A stretch of DNA of 5,869 bases from Nocardioidaceae bacterium. Lineage in GTDB: Bacteria; Actinomycetota; Actinomycetes; Propionibacteriales; Nocardioidaceae. The notes beneath the pieces are model-generated. The model saw only the letters and a list, made by a program, of their open reading frames with translations, did not search any database and had not been told where the DNA came from. The position numbers were made by a program, and so were the translations under genes. Within the stretch, counting starts at the first letter, position 1. Each line of letters starts with the position of its first letter. This document shows positions 1 to 5,384 of this stretch, piece by piece. The stretch spans positions 1 to 5,869 of the forward strand of contig JAGQUE010000271.1 in NCBI GenBank assembly GCA_020438665.1. Direction: 5' to 3'.

Positions 1-12
1 CCCGTGCCGCCC

Positions 13-921
13 TCAGTCGGCGTACGACGCTGCGATCGCGGCACCGAGGCGCGCGTTGTGGCGCACCAGCGCGATGTTGGCGGTGAGGCTCGCGCCGTCG
101 GTGAGCTCGACGATCCGGCCCAGGAGATAAGGGGTCGCGTCCTTGCCGGTGATGCCCAGCCGGTCGAGATCGCCCAGCGCCTGCTCGATGACCGCACCGA
201 TCTCGCCGGCCGGGATCTCGTCCTCGACCGGGATCGGGTTGGCCACCACGAGGCCCGAGGTCAGCCCGAGCTCCCAGTGGGCGCGCATCACCGCAGCGAC
301 CTCGGCTGCGCCGTCGACGCGCATGGGTGCGCGATAGCCCGAGGACCGTGAGTAGAACGATGGGAACTCGTCGGACCCGACCGCCATCACCGGGACGCCA
401 TAGGTTTCGAGGGTCTCCAGCGTCAGCCCGATGTCGAGGATGCTCTTGACGCCCGCTGACACGACGGCCACCGGCGTGGTCGACAGCTCGACGAGGTCGG
501 CGGAGATGTCGAAGGTCTGCTGGGCGCCGCGGTGCACACCGCCAAGCCCGCCCGTGACGAAGACGCGGATGCCGGCCAGCGACGCCAGCCGCATCGTCGA
601 GGCCACGGTCGTGGCGCCGTGCAGACCGCGCGCCACGACATAGCCGAGATCACGGACGCTCACCTTGGCGACGGACCTGTCCGAGCCGAGCAGCTCGAGG
701 TCCTCGGGCGACAGGCCGATGCGCGGCCGGCCGTGGAGGATGGCGATCGTCGCCGGCGTGGCGCCGTGGTCGCGGACGATGCCCTCGACCTCACGGGCCA
801 TGGCGACGTTCTCGGGATAGGGCATGCCGTGGCTGATGATCGTGCTCTCGAGGGCGACCACGGGTCGTCCGGCCGCGAGCGCGTCGGCCACCTCGGGGGT
901 GACCTCGAGTCGGTCGGTCAT
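13..921 (-). CDS. psuG: Pseudouridine-5'-phosphate glycosidase
   Basis: Complete gene of 302 residues, a normal length for the PsuG (IndA-like) family. The enzyme reversibly splits pseudouridine 5'-phosphate into uracil and ribose 5-phosphate in the cytosol, the second step of pseudouridine breakdown. Visible family signatures: ALESTIISHGMPYPEN (residues 23-38), VAKVSVRDL (84-92), HGATTVASTM (101-110), FVTGGLGGVHRGA (121-133), TFDISADL (136-143), SAGVKSILDIG (155-165) and GLVVANPIP (223-231). By alignment with E. coli PsuG from memory, E25, K86 and K159 correspond to catalytic Glu31, Lys93 and Lys166, and D138 lies in the metal-binding stretch. The ATG at 921 fits the family N-terminus and has a Shine-Dalgarno sequence; the same frame is open to 1080, but those 53 extra codons overlap psuK and are Arg/Pro-rich, so I reject them. 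It lies 8 bases downstream of psuK and is probably cotranslated with it. Function is well supported by motifs and by context. Confidence 0.95.
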   Translation of the reverse strand: MTDRLEVTPEVADALAAGRPVVALESTIISHGMPYPENVAMAREVEGIVRDHGATPATIAILHGRPRIGLSPEDLELLGSDRSVAKVSVRDLGYVVARGLHGATTVASTMRLASLAGIRVFVTGGLGGVHRGAQQTFDISADLVELSTTPVAVVSAGVKSILDIGLTLETLETYGVPVMAVGSDEFPSFYSRSSGYRAPMRVDGAAEVAAVMRAHWELGLTSGLVVANPIPVEDEIPAGEIGAVIEQALGDLDRLGITGKDATPYLLGRIVELTDGASLTANIALVRHNARLGAAIAASYAD

Positions 922-925
922 CGGG

Positions 926-931
926 CCTCTC
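926..931 (-). promoter_or_regulatory. Ribosome binding site of psuG overlapping psuK stop
   Basis: On the minus strand GAGAGG sits 4 bases before the ATG at 921 and overlaps the TGA stop of psuK (930-932). It fixes the psuG start at 921 and suggests that ribosomes finishing psuK feed directly into psuG. Confidence 0.6.
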
Positions 932-1913
932 AGGGTCGGGCGGCGGTGAGGGTCGTGCGGACCAGGTCGTCGGTCAGGTCGGAGCGGACGGTGTCGGTCA
1001 CCGAGACGGTCAGCGCAGCTGCGGCCTGGCCGAACGCGGCGGCGTCGCCGGGCTCGGCGCCACCGAGGAGGGCGTGGCAATAGGCGGCCAGCATCGCGTC
1101 GCCGGCTCCCGTCACGTCGGCGACCTCTGCCGAGAGCGCCGCCACCACGACGGCCGGGCCGTCGCCCGTGACCAGCAGCGAGCCGACGGAGCCCAGGCGC
1201 ACCCAGACCCGCTCGACCCCACGGCCGGTCAGGCTTCGGGCCGCGTCGACGACCTCGGGGTGGCGGCGGGTCGGCAGGCCCGTCAGGGCCTCCAGCTCGT
1301 CGGCGTTGGGGGTGATGGTGTGGACCGGGTGGTCCGCGGTCAGCAGCGGGCGCAGCCGCCGGGCCTTGGGCACGCTCACCGGGTCGACCACGACCGCGAC
1401 ACCGGCCGCGGAGGCACGCTCGACCGCCGCAGCCACGGTCTCGTGGGCCAGGTTGGCGTCGACCACGACGAGGCTGGCGTCGGCGATCAGCGGCGCGGCA
1501 GCCTCGACGGCATCGGGGGTGATCGAGTCGGTGGCGGCCATGTCGGCCACGGCGACGCTCAGCTCGCCGGTCGCGTCGAGCACGGCGGTATAGGTCCCGG
1601 TCGGCAGCGCGAGGCGGCGTACGTGCTCGACGCCCACGCCCGCCGCGGCGGTGTCGCGCAGCAGGGTGTCGCCCATCGCGTCGGTCCCGACGGCCGCCAC
1701 CAGGTGGACGATGGTGCCGAGCCTGGCGAGGTTCTCGGCGATGTTGCGGCCCACACCACCCGGCGACATCCGGGTCGAGCCGGGGTTGCTCGTGGCCGCG
1801 ACCAGCGGCGCGGCGCTGCGAGCCTTGAGGTCCATGTTGGCGCCGCCCAGGACCACCACGTACGGCGTCGATGCGCCGCCCCCCGGCGCCGGGCCGGTCA
1901 CCGTGCTGCTCAC
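930..1913 (-). CDS. psuK: PfkB-family carbohydrate kinase, probable pseudouridine kinase
   Basis: Complete gene of 327 residues, the usual PfkB (ribokinase-like) length. It should phosphorylate pseudouridine with ATP to pseudouridine 5'-phosphate, the substrate of the next gene, psuG. Seen: N-terminal strand VVVLGGANMDL (19-29); the first PfkB signature, GGVGRNIAENLARLG (52-66), preceded by SNPGSTRMSP, closely resembling E. coli PsuK; the second signature VADVTGAGDAML (264-275), with D273 as expected catalytic base and the GAGD anion hole; and TPNADELEALTG (201-212), typical of the family. PsuK rather than ribokinase or adenosine kinase is inferred from the SNPG/GGVGRNIA block and the adjacent psuG. 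The start is GTG at 1913, 7 bases below a TAGAGT -10-like hexamer and without a Shine-Dalgarno, which suggests a leaderless message; GTG at 1901 is an alternative. The frame continues open to 2987, but that part is antisense to the hydrolase gene. Confidence 0.85.
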   Translation of the reverse strand: MSSTVTGPAPGGGASTPYVVVLGGANMDLKARSAAPLVAATSNPGSTRMSPGGVGRNIAENLARLGTIVHLVAAVGTDAMGDTLLRDTAAAGVGVEHVRRLALPTGTYTAVLDATGELSVAVADMAATDSITPDAVEAAAPLIADASLVVVDANLAHETVAAAVERASAAGVAVVVDPVSVPKARRLRPLLTADHPVHTITPNADELEALTGLPTRRHPEVVDAARSLTGRGVERVWVRLGSVGSLLVTGDGPAVVVAALSAEVADVTGAGDAMLAAYCHALLGGAEPGDAAAFGQAAAALTVSVTDTVRSDLTDDLVRTTLTAARP

Positions 1914-1922
1914 AGCGGTGAC
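1897..1922. promoter_or_regulatory. Inverted repeat spanning the psuK start, candidate operator
   Basis: Perfect 7-base arms GTCACCG (1897-1903) and CGGTGAC (1916-1922) flank a 12-base spacer. The dyad covers the proposed psuK start codon and transcription start and reaches the -10-like hexamer, a position where a bound regulator would block transcription. No regulator gene is adjacent, so the operator role is inference. Confidence 0.3.
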
Positions 1923-1926
1923 TCTA
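1921..1926 (-). promoter_or_regulatory. Candidate -10 element for psuKG
   Basis: Minus strand reads TAGAGT, matching the actinobacterial TANNNT -10 pattern, with 7 bases between it and GTG 1913. That spacing would place the transcription start on the start codon, giving a leaderless mRNA. I see no good -35 hexamer upstream, so support is limited. Confidence 0.4.
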
Positions 1927-1965
1927 ACGACGAAGCGACCCGCGGGTAGCTTCGGGAGGGTGGCG

Positions 1966-1995
1966 GTGTCTGCCGCGTCACGTCGCACGGCATGA
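1966..1995 (+). other. Possible 9-codon leader ORF before the hydrolase gene
   Basis: GTG at 1966 is preceded by a strong Shine-Dalgarno GGAGG (1955-1959, 6-base spacing) and reads nine codons (VSAASRRTA) to TGA at 1993-1995. Its stop overlaps the ATG of the hydrolase gene as ATGA. The hydrolase ATG itself has no Shine-Dalgarno, so this mini-ORF could deliver ribosomes to it by coupling. The candidate hydrolase promoter TAGCTT (1947-1952) would start transcription near 1959 and lose the Shine-Dalgarno, which argues against it unless transcription starts further upstream. Confidence 0.2.
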
Positions 1996-3062
1996 TCGAC
2001 CGCATGACCGGCACCCCGACCGCCCTCGCGGTCTCTCCCGACTCGGGCACCCACTGGACCGAGCCCGGGACCTGGCCGGTCGCCGCCGGCGTCCACCGGA
2101 TCCCGTTGCCGCTGCCGATGGACGGCCTGCGCGCGGTCAACGTCTATGCGCTCGAGACCGAGGCCGGGCTGACGCTCGTCGACGGCGGCTGGGCGATCCG
2201 CGAGAGCCGCACCGCCCTGGAGGCCGGGCTGTCGCAGATCGGGCACACCCCGGCCGACATCACGCGGATCCTGGTCACCCACGTGCACCGCGACCACTAC
2301 ACGCTGGCCGTGGTGCTGCGCCGCGAGTTCGGCGCCCACGTGACGCTGGGCCTGGCCGACAAGGCGACGATCGACGTGCTGCACGAGCGGTCCGCGGGCG
2401 GTGGGATCTCCCAGAGCGTGCGGGTCCTCGAGGAGTCGGGCGCCCACCACCTCGCCACGGCGTGGGCGGAGTTCTCGGCCAGCTCGACTCCGGACCTGTC
2501 CCAGTGGGACTACCCCGACAGCTGGCTCGACGGCGACCAGACCATCGCCGTCGGGTCGCGCTCCCTGGACGCCGTGCATACGCCCGGACACACGCGGGGT
2601 CACTTCGTCTTCGCCGACCGTGAGGCGGGGTTGATGTTCGCCGGCGACCACGTCCTGCCGACGATCACGCCGTCGATCGGCTTCGAGGCCGCCGTGGCCG
2701 ACCAGCCGCTCGGTGACTTCCTCGGCTCGCTCGCCAAGGTCCGCGCGCTGCCAGACCTGAGGCTGTTGCCGGCGCACGGGCCCGTGGCCCCGTCCACCCA
2801 CGCCCGCGTCGACCAGCTGGCCGCGCACCACGACGTACGGCTCGGGCTGTGTCGCGAAGCCGTCCGGTCCGACCCGCTCACGGCGTTCTCGGTCGCGCAC
2901 GAGCTGCCGTGGACGCGCCACGAGATGCACCTCGACGACCTCGACCTCTTCAACGTCGCCCTCGCCGTCCTGGAGACGCGCGCCCACCTCGAGCTGCTCG
3001 CCGCTCGTGGCGAGGTCACCGTCTCCTCGTCCCCGGAGGGTCTGCTCTATCGATGCCGCTGA
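1992..3062 (+). CDS. MBL-fold metallo-hydrolase, LACTB2-like
   Basis: Complete gene of 356 residues, probably a cytosolic metal-dependent hydrolase; no signal peptide or membrane segment is visible. The metallo-beta-lactamase metal ligands are present in order: HVHRDH (H97, H99, D101, H102), H200 in HTPGHTRGH (196-204), D219 in AGDHVLP and H262 in LLPAHGP. After H102 the usual Gly-rich follow-up is replaced by YTLA. Residues 265-356 form an alpha-helical tail ending in AHLELLAARGEV (331-342), like the winged-helix C-terminus of LACTB2-type proteins. The substrate cannot be told: esterase, thioesterase, glyoxalase-II-like and nuclease activities all occur in this fold. ATG 1992 is the first start codon in frame; ATG 2004 is an alternative, and neither has a direct Shine-Dalgarno. 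The gene is divergent from psuK with 78 bases between, and convergent with arsR. A link to pseudouridine metabolism rests only on adjacency. Confidence 0.88.
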   Translation: MIDRMTGTPTALAVSPDSGTHWTEPGTWPVAAGVHRIPLPLPMDGLRAVNVYALETEAGLTLVDGGWAIRESRTALEAGLSQIGHTPADITRILVTHVHRDHYTLAVVLRREFGAHVTLGLADKATIDVLHERSAGGGISQSVRVLEESGAHHLATAWAEFSASSTPDLSQWDYPDSWLDGDQTIAVGSRSLDAVHTPGHTRGHFVFADREAGLMFAGDHVLPTITPSIGFEAAVADQPLGDFLGSLAKVRALPDLRLLPAHGPVAPSTHARVDQLAAHHDVRLGLCREAVRSDPLTAFSVAHELPWTRHEMHLDDLDLFNVALAVLETRAHLELLAARGEVTVSSSPEGLLYRCR

Positions 3063-3076
3063 CCCCCGGCGTCCCG

Positions 3077-3421
3077 TCAGGGTCGCAGGGCCTCGCTGAG
3101 GGCGACGAGCTGGTCCTCGACGAGCGCATAGAACGCCCAGCGGCCGCGCTGCTCGCGGGTCACCAGTCCTGCGTCGACGAGCTGCTTCATGTGGTGGGAC
3201 ACCGTCGGCTGCGACAGCCCGACCGCGGGGATCAGGTCGCAGATGCAGGCCTCGCGCTCCTCACGCGCGGCGATCAGCGAGAGGAGCCGCACCCGCGTGG
3301 GATCGCCGAGGGCCTTGAAGATGCGAGCCAGCTGCTCGGCCCTCGCCGGCTCGAGCGCGCCGTCGGTGACGACGGAGCAGCAGACCTGGTCGTCGGTGAC
3401 CAGGGGCAGGGGAGTCGGCAT
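3077..3421 (-). CDS. arsR: ArsR/SmtB-family arsenic-responsive repressor
   Basis: Complete small winged-helix repressor of 114 residues, expected to act as a dimer that represses its own gene and the divergent arsM-acr3-arsC operon until As(III) binds. Seen: FKALGDPTRVRLLSLI (35-50), the classic ArsR helix, and the recognition helix-turn-helix VGLSQPTVSHHMKQLVDAGL (67-86), followed by wing residues around RGRWAFYAL (92-100). Cysteines: C14 and C15 near the N-terminus, plus C59 and C61 in EACICDL, which matches the ELCVCDL metalloid motif of E. coli ArsR. The N-terminal CC pair resembles the As(III) site described for Corynebacterium glutamicum ArsR (Cys15, Cys16, Cys55), so two signatures coexist. 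Start: ATG 3421 puts the CC pair where that relative has it. ATG 3439 (six more residues, MWHHGL) is an alternative that fits a leaderless transcript. Neither has a Shine-Dalgarno. Confidence 0.93.
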   Translation of the reverse strand: MPTPLPLVTDDQVCCSVVTDGALEPARAEQLARIFKALGDPTRVRLLSLIAAREEREACICDLIPAVGLSQPTVSHHMKQLVDAGLVTREQRGRWAFYALVEDQLVALSEALRP

Positions 3422-3442
3422 GAGCCCATGGTGCCACATGTA

Positions 3443-3471
3443 TTGACATCGGTCGATGCATCGACAATGCT
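3443..3471 (+). promoter_or_regulatory. Promoter of the arsM-acr3-arsC operon
   Basis: A perfect -35 TTGACA (3443-3448) is followed after 17 bases by AATGCT (3466-3471) as a weak -10. Transcription would begin near 3478, leaving a leader of about 33 bases with the ribosome binding site. The 17-base spacer contains the 14-base palindrome of the first operator, so bound ArsR would sit between the two promoter boxes. Confidence 0.55.
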
Positions 3472-3474
3472 CAA
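3445..3474 (-). promoter_or_regulatory. Candidate arsR promoter, back-to-back with the arsM promoter
   Basis: On the minus strand TTGAGC (3469-3474) is followed after 18 bases by GATGTC (3445-3450), a poor -10. Transcription would start near 3438-3439, right at the upstream ATG of arsR. The elements lie almost exactly over those of the arsM promoter on the other strand. The -10 match is weak, so this is tentative. Confidence 0.3.
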
Positions 3475-3493
3475 TGCATCGAAGGTTGTCGAT
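3460..3493. promoter_or_regulatory. ArsR operator dyad 2
   Basis: Arms ATCGACAA (3460-3467) and TTGTCGAT (3486-3493) are perfect inverted copies about a centre between 3476 and 3477. The middle, TCAATGCATCGA (3471-3482), repeats the core of dyad 1 at 11 of 12 positions, shifted by exactly 18 bases. It overlaps the -10 box and transcription start of the arsM operon, so a second ArsR dimer there would also repress. Confidence 0.55.
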
Positions 3494-3498
3494 CAGAT

Positions 3499-3503
3499 AG
3501 GAG
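3499..3503 (+). promoter_or_regulatory. Ribosome binding site of arsM
   Basis: AGGAG lies 7 bases before the GTG at 3511 and fixes that codon as the arsM start. No other start with comparable support is near. Confidence 0.75.
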
Positions 3504-3510
3504 CAGTCCG

Positions 3511-4308
3511 GTGAACACCGACGACATCCGCGAGCAGGTCCGCACCCGCTATGCCGAGGCGGCCACCGCCGTACGCGCGGGCACCGCGAACGCCGACCTC
3601 AACAGCGAGCTCGTGCTCGTGGACGACTCGTGCGGCACCTCGTGCTGCAGCGGCGAGGCCGTGGCCGTGTCCGACTCGTTCGGCGCAGCCCTCTATTCCG
3701 CCGACGACCAGGACGCCCTGCCCGCCGAGGCCGTCGCGGCCAGCCTGGGCTGCGGCAACCCGACCGCGGTGGCGTCCCTCGAGGCCGGCGAGCGTGTGCT
3801 CGACCTCGGCTCGGGCGGCGGGATCGACGTCCTGCTGTCCGCACGGCGGGTCGGCCCCACCGGCTTCGCCTATGGCGTCGACATGACCGACGAGATGCTC
3901 GAGCTCGCTCGAGCCAACGCAGCCAACGCCGGCGCCACCAACGTCGAGTTCCTCAAGGGCACCATCGAGGACGTCCCGCTGCCCGACGCCGCCGTCGACG
4001 TCGTCATCTCCAACTGCGTGATCAACCTGTCGGCCGACAAGCCCAGCGTCTTCGCGGAGATGTTCCGTGTGCTCGCTCCTGGGGGCCGGATCGGGATCTC
4101 CGACGTCGTCGCCGAGGACCACCTGTCCGTCGAGGACCGCGCCGAGCGCGGCCCGTGGGTCGGCTGCATCGCCGGTGCGCTGAGCCGCAGCGAATACTTC
4201 GCCGAGCTGGCCGGCGCCGGTTTCGTCGATGCCGAGGTCGAGTTCACCCACGAGGCCGTGCCCGGCATGCACAGCGCGATCATCCGCGCGACCAAGCCCA
4301 CCGCATGA
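3511..4308 (+). CDS. arsM: Arsenite S-adenosylmethionine methyltransferase
   Basis: Complete gene of 265 residues, GTG start with a good ribosome binding site. ArsM transfers methyl groups from S-adenosylmethionine to As(III) in the cytosol, giving methylated and eventually volatile arsenicals. Seen: the SAM-binding motif I VLDLGSGGGIDVLLSA (96-111), acidic motif YGVDMTDEML (121-130), and the family blocks SLGCGNP (78-84), VVISNCVINL (164-173), FRVLAPGGRIGISDVV (185-200) and GCIAGALS (218-225). The conserved arsenic-binding cysteines are all present: C81, C169 and C219 match Cys72, Cys174 and Cys224 of Cyanidioschyzon ArsM, and the first cysteine position is covered by the cluster C41, C45, C46 (CGTSCC). 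With all four, the enzyme should go beyond the first methylation. It is the first gene of the operon, overlaps acr3 by 4 bases (ATGA 4305-4308), and is directly controlled by the ArsR operators upstream. Confidence 0.95.
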   Translation: MNTDDIREQVRTRYAEAATAVRAGTANADLNSELVLVDDSCGTSCCSGEAVAVSDSFGAALYSADDQDALPAEAVAASLGCGNPTAVASLEAGERVLDLGSGGGIDVLLSARRVGPTGFAYGVDMTDEMLELARANAANAGATNVEFLKGTIEDVPLPDAAVDVVISNCVINLSADKPSVFAEMFRVLAPGGRIGISDVVAEDHLSVEDRAERGPWVGCIAGALSRSEYFAELAGAGFVDAEVEFTHEAVPGMHSAIIRATKPTA

Positions 4309-5384
4309 CCACGATCGAGGGTCAGCACGGCGTCGCCCAGCGACTCTCGACGCTCGACCGTTTCCTGCCCGTCTGGATCGGTCTGGCGATGGCCGCCGGC
4401 CTGCTGCTCGGTCGCTGGGTCCCCGGCATCGCCGACGTGCTCGACGCCATCGAGATCCAGTCCGTGTCGCTGCCGATCGCCCTGGGCCTGCTGGTGATGA
4501 TGTATCCCGTCCTCGCCAAGGTCCGCTATGACGAGATCGGCGACGTCGCCCGCGACCACCGGCTGATGGGGCTGTCGCTGGTGCTCAACTGGGTGATCGG
4601 CCCGGCGCTGATGTTCGCGCTGGCCTGGATCTTCCTGCCGGACCTGCCGGCCTATCGCACCGGCCTGATCATCGTCGGCTTGGCCCGCTGCATCGCGATG
4701 GTGATCATCTGGAACGACCTGGCGTGTGGCGACCGCGAGGCGGCCGCCGTCCTTGTCGCGCTCAACTCGATCTTCCAGGTGCTCGCGTTCGCCCTGCTCG
4801 GCTGGTTCTATCTCGAGCTGCTGCCCGGCTGGCTCGGGCTCTCGACCGCCCACCTCGAGGTCTCGCCGTGGCAGATCGCGGGCAGTGTCGTGGTCTTCCT
4901 CGGCATCCCGCTCGCCGCGGGATACCTGACCCGCCGCGTCGGCGAGCAGCGCCGAGGCCGCGAGTGGTACGAGCGGAGCTTCCTGCCGCGCATCGGCCCT
5001 TGGGCCCTCTATGGCCTGCTGTTCACGATCGTCATCCTGTTCGCGCTCCAGGGCGACACCATCACCCGGGAGCCGCTCGACGTCGCCCGCATCGCCGTCC
5101 CGCTCGTCGCCTACTTCGCGGTGATGTGGGGAGGGTCGCTGCTGCTGTCTCGGGCGCTCGGGCTGTCCTACCCGCGGGCGACCACCGTGGCCTTCACGGC
5201 GGCCGGCAACAACTTCGAGCTCGCGATCGCCGTGGCCATCGCCGTCTTCGGCGTCACGAGCGGCCAGGCCCTCGCCGGGGTCGTCGGCCCGCTCATCGAG
5301 GTGCCCGTCCTGGTCGGCCTGGTCTATGTCAGCCTGTGGGCCCGGCGCTTCTTCCCCTCCGACCCCTCGCTGGAGCGCTCATGA
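4305..5384 (+). CDS. acr3: Acr3-family arsenite efflux permease
   Basis: Complete gene of 359 residues for an inner-membrane arsenite exporter of the Acr3 (BASS/ARR) family, driven by the proton-motive force. About ten hydrophobic segments are visible, roughly at 20-38, 53-72, 87-110, 117-135, 147-170, 190-208, 230-248, 261-283, 293-314 and 319-345. Family motifs: GLARCIAMVIIWNDLACGD (125-143) and FTAAGNNFELAIAVA (297-311). C129 and E305 fall at the very numbers reported as essential in Corynebacterium glutamicum Acr3, so the permease looks fully active. The motif wording fits the Acr3(1) subgroup. The start ATG overlaps the arsM stop (ATGA) and has no clear Shine-Dalgarno, so translation probably depends on ribosomes ending arsM; its own stop overlaps the arsC start the same way. 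Acr3 rather than ArsB is certain from the Cys motif and length; some databases label such genes arsB. Confidence 0.96.
   Translation: MTTIEGQHGVAQRLSTLDRFLPVWIGLAMAAGLLLGRWVPGIADVLDAIEIQSVSLPIALGLLVMMYPVLAKVRYDEIGDVARDHRLMGLSLVLNWVIGPALMFALAWIFLPDLPAYRTGLIIVGLARCIAMVIIWNDLACGDREAAAVLVALNSIFQVLAFALLGWFYLELLPGWLGLSTAHLEVSPWQIAGSVVVFLGIPLAAGYLTRRVGEQRRGREWYERSFLPRIGPWALYGLLFTIVILFALQGDTITREPLDVARIAVPLVAYFAVMWGGSLLLSRALGLSYPRATTVAFTAAGNNFELAIAVAIAVFGVTSGQALAGVVGPLIEVPVLVGLVYVSLWARRFFPSDPSLERS
5372..5375 (+). promoter_or_regulatory. Ribosome binding site of arsC
   Basis: GGAG inside the end of acr3 lies 5 bases before the ATG at 5381 and supports that start, which overlaps the acr3 stop as ATGA. 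Confidence 0.5.

Larger units (their letters stand above)
3443..3474. promoter_or_regulatory. ArsR operator dyad 1
   Basis: The core GTCGATGCATCGAC (3452-3465) is a perfect 14-base palindrome centred between 3458 and 3459. Outer arms TTGA (3443-3446) and TCAA (3471-3474) are symmetric about the same centre. Its position between divergent arsR and arsM, overlapping the promoter, makes it the best candidate ArsR binding site. Confidence 0.7.

Noticed and set aside
922..1080. N-terminal extension of psuG (53 more codons in frame)
   Set aside because: It overlaps the end of psuK, is made almost only of Arg, Pro, Asp and His as GC-rich shadow frames are, and the family begins near MTDRLEV with a Shine-Dalgarno at 921.
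1074..1949. 291-codon plus-strand frame opposite psuK
   Set aside because: Gly/Arg/His/Asp-rich low-complexity translation mirroring psuK codons; no recognisable domain or ribosome site.
1914..2987. Long minus-strand extension upstream of psuK, suggesting a 685-residue fusion protein
   Set aside because: The extra part is antisense to the hydrolase gene with its clear metal motifs, and it shows no domain; high GC content leaves stop-free shadow frames.
3061..3084. GACCC/GGGTC inverted repeat between the converging hydrolase and arsR genes as a terminator
   Set aside because: Only a 5-base stem with a 14-base loop and no T-run; too weak to call.
3082..3106. Hairpin GTCGC-CCTC/GAGG-GCGAC
   Set aside because: It lies inside the arsR coding end and has no T-run, so it is likely a chance product of GC-rich codons.
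3474..3500. Eight-codon ATG...TAG mini-ORF in the arsM leader, ending at the ribosome site
   Set aside because: No Shine-Dalgarno, and the predicted transcription start near 3478 lies after its ATG; the bases are better explained by operator dyad 2.
3493..4272. 259-codon minus-strand frame opposite arsM
   Set aside because: Shadow of the arsM codon pattern, Gly/Val/Asp/His-rich, no family motif, and it would start inside arsM.
4724..5380. 219-codon in-frame extension before arsC
   Set aside because: It runs through acr3 in another frame, is Arg/Pro-rich, and arsC has its own ATG with GGAG at the usual family N-terminus.
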